DNA from: Paracoccaceae bacterium
Lineage (GTDB): Bacteria > Pseudomonadota > Alphaproteobacteria > Rhodobacterales > Rhodobacteraceae
Length of the DNA: 64,000 bases
Assembly (NCBI GenBank): GCA_014872815.1
Contig: WKFK01000015.1
Span: 496,001 to 560,000 of the forward strand
Direction of reading: 5' to 3'
The position numbers and the translations under genes were made by a program. Below are positions 33,977 to 41,755 of the stretch, piece by piece. Numbering within the stretch: the stretch's first letter is position 1; each line of letters starts with the position of its first letter. The notes beneath the pieces are model-generated. The model worked only from the letters and a program-made list of their open reading frames with translations, was not told the origin of the DNA and did not search any database.

Positions 33977-34845
33977 CGCATGCCGTAGTAGAGGCCGACC
34001 ACGTGTTCGGCCTCTGCAAAGAACAGCCAGCGCGAGGTTGCGACGCCCGCGACGTGGCTGAGAACTGCGATGATTGCCAAGACGTGGCTGAACGTTAGCA
34101 GCAAGCAGATGATGGGCAGCACGAACGTGAGGCCAAAGGCGATGCGGCGCAGTTTTTGTGCGTGTTTCCGGCCGATGACGTAGATGAACTCTTTCACCAG
34201 ATAGTTGGGCGCGGTGTGGGGATGTGCCATAGAGCGTACGGTTCCGCGCTCGCCTAACCCCGTTGCTGTGCCAAGATCGGTGCCGCTGTCGGACAGGGCT
34301 GCGTCACCACGTTGCCACCAAATGAACTGGAATATCGCAGCGATCACCAGGAGCAGGATGGCCATGTTCACGCGGCCTGAAAGCAGTGCGCCCCCGGCCA
34401 AGGAGAAGCTGAGGTAAAGCGCTGGCGTCAAAGGGGTTTTCCAGCGCGGTACGGTGTCGAGCTGGGCGTAGATCATTGAGGTGGTGAAGACGGTGAACAG
34501 CGACAAAGCGGCACCGATCAGACCCAATGCGGTGGCGTTCATTTCAAGGAAAATCAGCGATATCGCGTATAGCCCCATAAAAAGAAGGGCGAGGACGGCG
34601 CTGACTCCTTCGCGCGACAGCCAGCTGCTGCGCCATTGAGAGAGGGCACGCCAAGCGCGTTCCGGGTGGCCGAGGTGGAAGGTGGAGGAGATCAGACCGC
34701 CGACAGACAAGGCGTAAGCGATTGCAAAGAATACAAAAGCTGTGAGGCCGGTGGGTGGCGTGGGATCAATGCCAAGCCAGAACAGGAGGCCGAAGCCAAG
34801 GCCCGAGAGCGTTGAGAAGACGATGACGGATGGTGCTGGATGCAT
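33973..34845 (-). CDS. soeC: Membrane anchor subunit of sulfite dehydrogenase (DmsC/SoeC-type)
   Basis: A 290-aa DmsC-like integral membrane protein with about eight helices. It would anchor the SoeAB catalytic dimer and pass electrons to the quinone pool. Features are an N-terminal PAPSVIVFSTLSGLGFGLLFW helix, the GLISSTFHLGHPERAWRALSQWRSSWLSREG loop (DmsC signature, about 31 residues), and LYYGMR at the end. Its ATG overlaps the stop of soeB (TAATG), showing coupling. The assignment to Soe rather than DMSO reductase rests on the cytoplasmic nature of soeA and the taurine neighbourhood. Confidence 0.8.
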   Translation of the reverse strand: MHPAPSVIVFSTLSGLGFGLLFWLGIDPTPPTGLTAFVFFAIAYALSVGGLISSTFHLGHPERAWRALSQWRSSWLSREGVSAVLALLFMGLYAISLIFLEMNATALGLIGAALSLFTVFTTSMIYAQLDTVPRWKTPLTPALYLSFSLAGGALLSGRVNMAILLLVIAAIFQFIWWQRGDAALSDSGTDLGTATGLGERGTVRSMAHPHTAPNYLVKEFIYVIGRKHAQKLRRIAFGLTFVLPIICLLLTFSHVLAIIAVLSHVAGVATSRWLFFAEAEHVVGLYYGMR

Positions 34846-35606
34846 TAGGCGGTCCCTCCGGGCAGTTTGTCGAGGGCTTTGTCGAGCCAGCCAAGGAAGC
34901 CTTGAGGTTCTTCGGCGACGGGTTCCAGAAGTGGGGCCAACAGACTTTGGTCGTCCCAGGAATCCTTGAGACGCGGCGGCAAGTATTTGTTCACGGGCAA
35001 GGTGCCCATTTCCGGCATGAGGTCAAATCCGCCTCTGGATTCAACAAGTTGGCTGACGTCAGAGGTTGGATCTGAGAGGTCGCCAAAGTGTCTGGCACCT
35101 GCGGGGCAGGTGCGGACGCAGGAAGGGATCTGGTCCTCCTCAGGCAGGTTTTCGTTGTAAATGCGATCCACACAAAGGGTGCATTTCTTCATCACGCCTT
35201 CGGCTTGGTCCAGCTCGCGCGCGCCATAGGGGCAAGCCCATGCGCAAAGGCCACAGCCGATGCAGTGGTCTTCGTTCACCAGCACGATACCGTCTTCAAC
35301 GCGTTTGTAGCTTGCGCCAGTGGGGCAAACCGTGACGCAAGGCGCATTTTCACAATGCAAACAGGACTTTGGAAAGTGTACTGTCTGCGCGTTGCCTTGT
35401 TCTGGCTGAACCTCATAGCTGTGTACGCGGTTCAGAAATGTGCCCATGGGTTCGGTGCCATAGGGGCGTTGGTCAGACAGGGGGGCACCGTAGTTTTCGG
35501 TGTTCCAGCCTTTGCAGGAGATCACACAGGCGTGGCAGCCGACGCAGGTGTCCAGATCGATCACAAGGCCGAGAGTGCGGTCGGTTTTGGCGGGTAAATC
35601 GGTCAT
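34845..35606 (-). CDS. soeB: Iron-sulfur subunit of sulfite dehydrogenase (DmsB/SoeB-type)
   Basis: A 253-aa DmsB-like ferredoxin protein carrying four [4Fe-4S] clusters. The cysteine groups are CVGCHACVISCK, CLHCENAPCVTVCP, CIGCGLCAWACPYG and CTLCVDRI..CVRTCP. It links the molybdenum subunit to the membrane anchor. No Tat or Sec signal is seen. Immediately before its ATG lies a dispersed tandem repeat (35612-35636) instead of a clear Shine-Dalgarno sequence, which is unusual. soeC overlaps its stop codon. Confidence 0.85.
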   Translation of the reverse strand: MTDLPAKTDRTLGLVIDLDTCVGCHACVISCKGWNTENYGAPLSDQRPYGTEPMGTFLNRVHSYEVQPEQGNAQTVHFPKSCLHCENAPCVTVCPTGASYKRVEDGIVLVNEDHCIGCGLCAWACPYGARELDQAEGVMKKCTLCVDRIYNENLPEEDQIPSCVRTCPAGARHFGDLSDPTSDVSQLVESRGGFDLMPEMGTLPVNKYLPPRLKDSWDDQSLLAPLLEPVAEEPQGFLGWLDKALDKLPGGTA

Positions 35607-35611
35607 TTTTT

Positions 35612-35633
35612 CACGTCGGTATTGCGTCGGTAT
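35612..35633 (-). repeat. Dispersed tandem 11-mer repeat, copy 2 (before soeB)
   Basis: On the minus strand ATACCGACGCA then ATACCGACGTG, identical to copy 1 at 11285-11306. The plus strand shows a perfect tandem GTCGGTATTGC at 35615-35636. It ends five bases before the soeB ATG. Confidence 0.7.
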
Positions 35634-35676
35634 TGCGACTGTATCGCGGAGGTGCGAATTTTGAGGCGTTTATGTC

Positions 35677-38487
35677 TCATTTGCCCACCTTCCATTCCAG
35701 ATGATCTGGACCTTGGGGCACTGGTGACTTGATAGGATCGAAGGCCGGTTGGCTCTCTGCCGGTGCATCCGCTTTCTCGATTTTCACGCGCAGATCGAAC
35801 CAAGCAGCTTGGCCTGTGATGGGGTCCGAGTTGGCCCATCGCAAGCCGTCACCTTTGGGAGGGAGCAGCTCGTGGATCAGGTGGTTGAGCAGGAACCCCT
35901 TGTTGGCCTCCGGTGCGTCCTCGGACAGGGCCCAGGCGCCTTTGCGTTTGCCAATGGCGTTCCAGGTCCAGACGGTGTTCTCGTTCAGCGCGGCCTGATG
36001 GGCCACAGGCACGGTGATCTCGCCGTGGGCGGAGGTCACGCGAGCCCAGTCGCCCTCGGCAAAGCCGTGCTTTTCCCAAAGCTTGGTCGGGAGGTAGAGT
36101 GGGTTCTCGCCGTGCAGCTGGCGCAGCCAGGCGTTTTGGGTGCCCCAGCTATGATACATCGCCATTGGGCGTTGAGTGAGCGCGTGCACGTCAAACTCGT
36201 CCGGATCAACCCTGGCGTCTTCCAGCGGTGCGTACCAGATGGGCAGCGGCTCCATCACCTCTTTGAGGCGGTCCCGCAGATGATCCGGCGGTTGTAGGTC
36301 TCCATGCCCTTCGGCGGCGCGCTGGAACTTACGCATCGGTTCCACATAGAGCTGGAACAGGAAAGGCTGTGGCGCGTCATAGAGGCCGATTTGCACGGCC
36401 CAGTCCTGATAGTGCTGGTTCCATGGCTTCATGTAGAGCGCGTTGTCCGGCACGTGTTCGATGGCAAAACCACCGTTTTCGATATAGCGCTGAAGCTGAT
36501 CTGGGTTGGCCTCGCCCCGGCCAAATTGGTCGCCGTCCTCGCCGCGGAACCCCGCAAGAGGCCCAACGCCAGGACGGCGTTCGTGGTTCACGATGTAGTC
36601 GGCGTAGTCTTTCCACTTTGGTGTGCCGTCTTCGTTGAGGAAATGTGGCAAGCCAATGCGGGCGCCCAGCTCGATCAGCACGGATTGGAAGCCGCGCACG
36701 TCACGATCAGGCTCAACCACCGGCCAGCGGATTGCATCGGCGGCGCCGTCGGCTTCGCAGATTGGGCGGTCCAGAAGCGAGATGCAGTCGTGGCGTTCCA
36801 GATAGGTGGTGTCCGGCAGGATTAGGTCGGCATAAGCAACCATCTCGGAACTGTAGGCATCAGAGTAGATGATGCGGGGGATGCGATAGCCGCCGTCGTC
36901 ATTTCGGTCGGTCAGCATCTTGATCACACCTGAGGTGTTCATCGTGGAGTTCCACGACATGTTGGCCATATACATGAACAGCGTGTCGATCGGGTAGGGA
37001 TCCTGCGCGTGGGCGTTGGAGATCACCATATGCATCAGGCCGTGCACGGACATGGGGTTCTCCCATGTAAAGGCCTTATCGATGCGGCAGGCAGAGCCGT
37101 CTTCGTTGATTTGCAGGTCCTCGGGGCCGCGCGGGAAGCCAAGGTGCGGACCGGCAAGTGGCTTGCCGGGACGGCCGTAGCCGTGGGGCGTCGGGTGGGC
37201 CTCAACCGGCTTGGGATAGGGCGGTTTGAAGCGGAAGCCACCGGGGACTTCGACGGTGCCCAAGAGGATTTGCAGCACGTGTAAGGCGCGGCAGGTCTGG
37301 AAGCCGTTGGAATGCGCAGAGATGCCGCGCATCGCGTGGAAGCTGACCGGGCGGCCCGTCATGGTTTTGTGGGTTTCGCCGCGGAAGTCGGTCCATTCCT
37401 GCTCCAGCTCAAAGGCTTCGTCAAAGGCCACACGCGCCAGTTCAGCGGCGATGGTTTTGATCTTTTGGGCGGAGATGCCGGTTTTCTCGGCGACGTTTTC
37501 CGGGGCGTATTGCGGGTCGAGGTATTTCTCGGCCATCAGGTGCATCACTGTGCGGTGGGTGACACCGGCCTGACGGTAGGTGGCCGACAGATCGGGGCGC
37601 ACGCCTTTCTGGTCAAACGGAGCGGGCTTGCCGGTTTTGCGGTCAATCACCAGCTGTTTGCCATCTGCGTCGCGCATCAACAGGCCAGTTTCGGCGTCCA
37701 CCAGTACGGCGGCGTTGGTGTATTGCGCGAGGTAGTGCAGGTCAATTTTGCCCGCCTTCATCAGCTCATGCACGAGGCTGAGGATGAACAGTCCGTCGGT
37801 GCCCGGTGTGATGCCCACCCATTCATCCGCCACAGCGTTGTAGCCTGAGCGCACAGGATTGACGCCGATGACTTTGGCGCCACGGGCTTTGATCTTGCCG
37901 ATGCCAGCTTTGATCGGGTTGCTGTCGTGGTCCTCAGCCACGCCAAAGATCATGAAGAGCTTGGTGTGGTCCCAATCCGGCTGGCCAAACTCCCAGAAGG
38001 CGCCGCCCATGGTGTAGATGCCTGCGGCCGCCATGTTCACTGAGCAGAAGCCGCCGTGTGCCGCATAGTTGGGGGTGCCGAAGTGTTGCGCCCAAAAGCT
38101 GGTGAAACTTTGGGATTGGTCGCGGCCGGTGAAGAACGCCAGCTTGTGAGGCGCGGTTTCGTGTAACTCGGTGAGCCAGCCTACGGCGGTGCTCATCGCC
38201 TCTTCCCAGCTGATCTCCTCATACTCACCGGACCCACGTGGACCGACCCGTTTGAGCGGCTTTTTGAGGCGCGAGGGCGCGTTGACCTGCATGATGCCTG
38301 CGGAGCCTTTGGCGCAAAGCACGCCCTTGTTCACAGGGTGGTCACGGTTGCCTTCGATGTAGGCAACCTTGCCGTCTTTCATATGCACGTTGATGCCACA
38401 GCGGCAGGCGCACATGTAGCAGGTTGTCTGGCGGACCTCGTCGGAGACTTTGGGCGAGGTGTCGAGCTGGGGCTGCTGGTAAGTCAT
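35677..38487 (-). CDS. soeA: Molybdopterin sulfite dehydrogenase catalytic subunit (SoeA-type)
   Basis: A 936-aa member of the DMSO-reductase family with bis-MGD molybdenum and one [4Fe-4S] cluster (C23-x2-C26-x3-C30-x27-C58). There is no twin-arginine signal, so it works in the cytoplasm. That distinguishes it from exported DMSO or thiosulfate enzymes and matches SoeABC, the cytoplasmic membrane-bound sulfite-oxidising enzyme known in purple sulfur bacteria and roseobacters. The cofactor-binding domain includes HSNGFQTCRALHVLQILLGTVEVPGG. Its neighbours degrade taurine, which releases sulfite in the cytoplasm, so the predicted reaction is sulfite to sulfate with electrons to quinone. Polysulfide or another oxyanion remains possible. 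Confidence 0.82.
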   Translation of the reverse strand: MTYQQPQLDTSPKVSDEVRQTTCYMCACRCGINVHMKDGKVAYIEGNRDHPVNKGVLCAKGSAGIMQVNAPSRLKKPLKRVGPRGSGEYEEISWEEAMSTAVGWLTELHETAPHKLAFFTGRDQSQSFTSFWAQHFGTPNYAAHGGFCSVNMAAAGIYTMGGAFWEFGQPDWDHTKLFMIFGVAEDHDSNPIKAGIGKIKARGAKVIGVNPVRSGYNAVADEWVGITPGTDGLFILSLVHELMKAGKIDLHYLAQYTNAAVLVDAETGLLMRDADGKQLVIDRKTGKPAPFDQKGVRPDLSATYRQAGVTHRTVMHLMAEKYLDPQYAPENVAEKTGISAQKIKTIAAELARVAFDEAFELEQEWTDFRGETHKTMTGRPVSFHAMRGISAHSNGFQTCRALHVLQILLGTVEVPGGFRFKPPYPKPVEAHPTPHGYGRPGKPLAGPHLGFPRGPEDLQINEDGSACRIDKAFTWENPMSVHGLMHMVISNAHAQDPYPIDTLFMYMANMSWNSTMNTSGVIKMLTDRNDDGGYRIPRIIYSDAYSSEMVAYADLILPDTTYLERHDCISLLDRPICEADGAADAIRWPVVEPDRDVRGFQSVLIELGARIGLPHFLNEDGTPKWKDYADYIVNHERRPGVGPLAGFRGEDGDQFGRGEANPDQLQRYIENGGFAIEHVPDNALYMKPWNQHYQDWAVQIGLYDAPQPFLFQLYVEPMRKFQRAAEGHGDLQPPDHLRDRLKEVMEPLPIWYAPLEDARVDPDEFDVHALTQRPMAMYHSWGTQNAWLRQLHGENPLYLPTKLWEKHGFAEGDWARVTSAHGEITVPVAHQAALNENTVWTWNAIGKRKGAWALSEDAPEANKGFLLNHLIHELLPPKGDGLRWANSDPITGQAAWFDLRVKIEKADAPAESQPAFDPIKSPVPQGPDHLEWKVGK

Positions 38488-38508
38488 GGTGCGGCCTTGA
38501 AGTTAACA

Positions 38509-38526
38509 TGCATCATTGGTGCATCA
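38509..38526 (-). promoter_or_regulatory. Direct repeat before soeA
   Basis: TGATGCA occurs twice, 11 bases apart (one helix turn), 22-39 bases upstream of the soeA start on the minus strand. It may be a regulator site; the regulator is not identified. Confidence 0.3.
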
Positions 38527-38562
38527 GTTGGTTGTGGCGTGGCAAGGGGCATCAATTTGAAA

Positions 38563-39696
38563 TCACCTTTTGTCCATCGGCACGTAGGGGCGCATGTCGG
38601 GGCCGTTGTAAAGCGTGAGCGGCCGGATGAGGATGTTGCTTTCCTGCTGGTCGATGCACTGGATGATCCAGCCCGGCATGCGGCCGATGGCGAAGATTGG
38701 CACGTAGAGGTCCATCGGGATGCCGTGCAACTGGTAGATCACGCCGGAGTAGAAATCGACGTTCACGTTGAGGCCATGGCGGGCGTAGGGCTTCATCGCC
38801 TCCACCACACCTTGCAGGATTTCGTACCATTCTGGTGCGCCCATTTCTTCGCCAAGTTTCTTGACGCCGTCGCGCATGTGGCGCGCGCGGGGGTCTTCGG
38901 CGCGATAGACGCGGTGGCCAAAGCCGGTGACCGCCTCGCGGTTTTTGCGCTTGGCTTTGACATAGGCGGCGGCGTTATCAGGCGTGCCGATCTCGTGCAC
39001 CATTTTCATCACGTCTTCGGCTGCGCCGCCGTGGGCAGGGCCTGCCAAAGTGGACAGCGCTGTGACGATTCCGCCGTGCAGGTTTGTGTCGGTGCCGATG
39101 GTGACGCGGGCGGCAAATGAGCTGGCGTTGGCGCCGTGTTCGGCGTGCAGGATGAAGTCAACATCTGCCAGTTTGGCGGCGTCCTCGGAAGGTTTCTCGC
39201 CCTTCAACATCCAGAGCCAGTTGGCGGCGTGGCTGAGGGTTTTGTCCGCAGGAACAGGATCGCGGCCGTTGCGGATGTTTTCATGCGCGGCGATGATCAT
39301 CGGAACCTGAGAGGTCAGGCGCAGGCCATTGGCGAGGAAGGCTTCAGGGCCAGTGTTCTGACTGTCTGCCTCTAGTGCGGCGAGGGCAGAGACAGCGGTG
39401 CGCAGCACGTCCATCGGGTGGCCGTCTTTGGTGGCGCGGATGATGTCGTACACCTGATCGGGCAGCTCACGCGCGGCTTTTAGCGCAGCGTCGAAGTCTG
39501 CCAGTTCCGCTTCTGTGGGCAGCTCGCCGTGAATCAGCAGGTAGCAGACTTCCTCAAAGGTGGATTGCGTGGCCAGATCGTGGATGGAGTAGCCGCGATA
39601 GGAGAGTTCGCCTTTGGCACCGTCGATGTGGGAGACACCGGAGCGTTCGAAGTAGACGCCCTTGAGGCCGCGGTTGATCTTGACGTTTTCGCTCAT
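38563..39696 (-). CDS. Citrate synthase family protein (short type)
   Basis: The 377-aa protein is of the short citrate/2-methylcitrate synthase type, condensing acetyl-CoA (or propionyl-CoA) with oxaloacetate. Motifs are LSYRGYSIHDLA, DFILHAEHGANASSFAAR (first catalytic His), GPAHGGAAEDV, TGFGHRVYRAEDPRA (second His) and SGVIYQLHGIPMDLYVPIFAIGR near the end (catalytic Asp region). AAGGAG precedes the ATG. Being next to the taurine genes, it could draw off the acetyl-CoA made from taurine, but whether it is the main citrate synthase of the cell or a paralogue cannot be told here. soeA follows after 75 bases. Confidence 0.87.
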   Translation of the reverse strand: MSENVKINRGLKGVYFERSGVSHIDGAKGELSYRGYSIHDLATQSTFEEVCYLLIHGELPTEAELADFDAALKAARELPDQVYDIIRATKDGHPMDVLRTAVSALAALEADSQNTGPEAFLANGLRLTSQVPMIIAAHENIRNGRDPVPADKTLSHAANWLWMLKGEKPSEDAAKLADVDFILHAEHGANASSFAARVTIGTDTNLHGGIVTALSTLAGPAHGGAAEDVMKMVHEIGTPDNAAAYVKAKRKNREAVTGFGHRVYRAEDPRARHMRDGVKKLGEEMGAPEWYEILQGVVEAMKPYARHGLNVNVDFYSGVIYQLHGIPMDLYVPIFAIGRMPGWIIQCIDQQESNILIRPLTLYNGPDMRPYVPMDKR

Positions 39697-39732
39697 GGGT
39701 GGCTCCTTAGTCGCGGAAATGGGGGAGTGGAC

Positions 39733-40584
39733 ATGTCAGCACTTGAGAGAGCTATCGAAGGCGCAAAAGAGCGCAATGCACGGGTGGTCCTGCCGGAGAT
39801 GGAGGACGACCGGATTGCGGCAGCGGCTGTGACGCTGCGGGCTGACGGTATTTGCGAGCCGGTGGCGCTGGGCGACAATACGGAGGCGTATGTTGCGGCG
39901 CTGGTAGAGGCACGCGGTGTAAAAGAGGCGTTGGCGCGGCGTATGTTAAGCCGGCCGTTGTTTCGCGCGGCGGCGATGGTGGCGGTTGGCGAGGCGGACG
40001 CCATGGTGGCTGGCGCGGTGGCGTCGACCAAGAAAGTGATTGAGGCGGCGAGCATCGGCATCGGCTTGGCAGACGGTGTGTCAGTGGCCAGTTCGTTTTT
40101 CCTGATGCGGTTCCCGGATGGGCGCGAGGTGATTTTTGCCGACTGCGGTTTGAACGTGGACCCGGACGCCGAAGCGCTGGCAGCGATTGCGCAGGCGTCG
40201 GAACGGTCTGGCGCGGCGCTGTTGGGCGACGCACGTGTGGCGCTGTTGTCTTTCTCGACCGGTGCGTCGGGTGCGGGGCCAAGCGTGGACAAGGTGCGCG
40301 CGGCGGCGGAAGCCACCGGATTTGTTGGTCCCGTGCAGGGCGATGCGGCGCTCAATCCGCGCGTGGCCGAGAAGAAAGGTCTAGGCGCGGGGGAAGCCAA
40401 TGTGCTGGTCTTCCCGTCGCTGGATGCAGGCAACATTGCATACAAGCTGGCGCAGGAGTTGGCTGGCGCACAGGCCCTCGGCCCGATCCTGCAGGGCTTC
40501 CGCAAGCCCGTGTGCGACCTCAGCCGTGGCGCGACGGTGCAAGATATTGTGGATGCGACAGCCGTGTCGCTTGCGCTCGGATAA
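39733..40584 (+). CDS. pta: Phosphate acetyltransferase (compact, 283 aa)
   Basis: Pta converts acetyl phosphate and CoA to acetyl-CoA. The protein is a single PTA_PTB catalytic domain, shorter than the usual 320 aa or more. Family motifs are VVLPEMEDDRIAAAA, AAMVAVGEADAMVAGAVASTKKVIEAA, SSFFLMRFPDGREVIFADCGLN, LSFSTGASGAGPSVDKVRAA, VQGDAALNPRVAEKKG and NVLVFPSLDAGNIAYKL. The ATG at 39733 has a GGGGGAGTGG ribosome binding site. The open frame from 39529 lies opposite the citrate synthase gene and is not used. It is the only plus-strand gene of this part of the cluster, converging with ackA. Confidence 0.9.
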   Translation: MSALERAIEGAKERNARVVLPEMEDDRIAAAAVTLRADGICEPVALGDNTEAYVAALVEARGVKEALARRMLSRPLFRAAAMVAVGEADAMVAGAVASTKKVIEAASIGIGLADGVSVASSFFLMRFPDGREVIFADCGLNVDPDAEALAAIAQASERSGAALLGDARVALLSFSTGASGAGPSVDKVRAAAEATGFVGPVQGDAALNPRVAEKKGLGAGEANVLVFPSLDAGNIAYKLAQELAGAQALGPILQGFRKPVCDLSRGATVQDIVDATAVSLALG

Positions 40585-40591
40585 GCTGCGG

Positions 40592-41752
40592 TCATGCGGC
40601 CTCCATCAGGGAGGTCGCATCCATCGCAATCATGCGTTCTTCTTGCGCAGGCACCGCCCAGACTGCGATCTTAGAGGTTTCGGCATGGAGACGCGCTTTA
40701 CGGGCGTGGTTGGCATCTGGATTCATGCGCACGCCAATCCACTCCAGCGATCGCAAGATGCGCGCACGGACGCCCACGGCGTTTTCACCAATGCCGCCGG
40801 TGAATGCGATGGCGTCCAGACCTTCCATGGCGGCGATCAGGGATCCTGCGTGGCGTACGGACCAGTAACAGAAATGCTCAATGGCAAAGGCGCTGTCTGC
40901 GCTTGGATCAACCATGAGATTGCGCATGTCGGATTTGCCACCCGACAGGCCAAGCAGGCCGCTTTCGTGGTTGAGAATGGCTTTGGTGCGGTCCAGTCCA
41001 TTTTCTTCTACTAGGCGCAGGACCGCGTTGGCATCAATGCCGCCTGAGCGGGTGCCCATGGTGAGGCCGTCTAGCGGGCTGTAGCCCATGGTGGTGGCAA
41101 TGGATTGGCCGTTTTTGATCGCGCATAACGACGCGCCATTACCGAGGTGAAAGGCCAGCAGGCGCGAGGGCAGTTTCTCACCAGAGATTTGTGGCAAGGT
41201 TTGCACCAAAGACGCGTAGCTTAATCCGTGAAAACCATACCGACGGATGCCTTTGGTCTCCATCATGCGCGGGATGGCGTAGCGGGTGGCTGCGTCCGGA
41301 TTGCTGGCGTGAAACGAGGTGTCAAAGCTGGCAAATTGTGGCAGCTCGGGCGCGATCTCTGCCAAGGTGTCCACAGCGGCGAGGTTGTGCGGATTGTGCA
41401 GCGGCGCGAGCGGCGTGCAGGAGGCGATTTCGGCACGAACTTCTGCGTTGATCCTGACTGGCGCGGTGAGTTTGCGCCCGCCATGTACCACGCGGTGCGC
41501 GGCGGCCCGCAGGTCTGTGACAGACACGCCTTGGGCTTTTAAAGCGTCCAAAACAGCCTTGAGTGCGGCGCGGTGGTCGATAAACGGCAGATCGCGGGAC
41601 GTGCCCGCGATGGTCAAGGAAGAGGCACCGCCGATGCCTTCGGCAATACCAGTGATATGCTCGGTCATATCGCCATCGAACACAGCAAATTTGATCGAGG
41701 ACGACCCGGCGTTGAGCACCAGAATGGGGCTTTTTATGCCGGGTCGGGCCAT
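40592..41752 (-). CDS. ackA: Acetate kinase
   Basis: AckA transfers phosphate between acetyl phosphate and ADP, making ATP and acetate. The 386-aa length is normal. Motifs are SPILVLNAGSSSIKFAVF at the start, RRYGFHGLSYASL, LLAFHLGNGASLCAI and MGYSPLDGLTMGTRSGGID, with DAIAFTGGIGENAVGVR near the end. It starts 4 bases after the xsc stop codon, so the acetyl phosphate made by Xsc can be used for ATP (AckA) or acetyl-CoA (Pta). It belongs to the xsc operon. Confidence 0.95.
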   Translation of the reverse strand: MARPGIKSPILVLNAGSSSIKFAVFDGDMTEHITGIAEGIGGASSLTIAGTSRDLPFIDHRAALKAVLDALKAQGVSVTDLRAAAHRVVHGGRKLTAPVRINAEVRAEIASCTPLAPLHNPHNLAAVDTLAEIAPELPQFASFDTSFHASNPDAATRYAIPRMMETKGIRRYGFHGLSYASLVQTLPQISGEKLPSRLLAFHLGNGASLCAIKNGQSIATTMGYSPLDGLTMGTRSGGIDANAVLRLVEENGLDRTKAILNHESGLLGLSGGKSDMRNLMVDPSADSAFAIEHFCYWSVRHAGSLIAAMEGLDAIAFTGGIGENAVGVRARILRSLEWIGVRMNPDANHARKARLHAETSKIAVWAVPAQEERMIAMDATSLMEAA

Positions 41753-41755
41753 GGA

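Noticed and set aside
33973-38487. DMSO or thiosulfate reductase instead of SoeABC
   Set aside because: No Tat signal on the catalytic subunit and cluster context with sulfite release favour SoeABC, though phylogeny is needed to exclude it.
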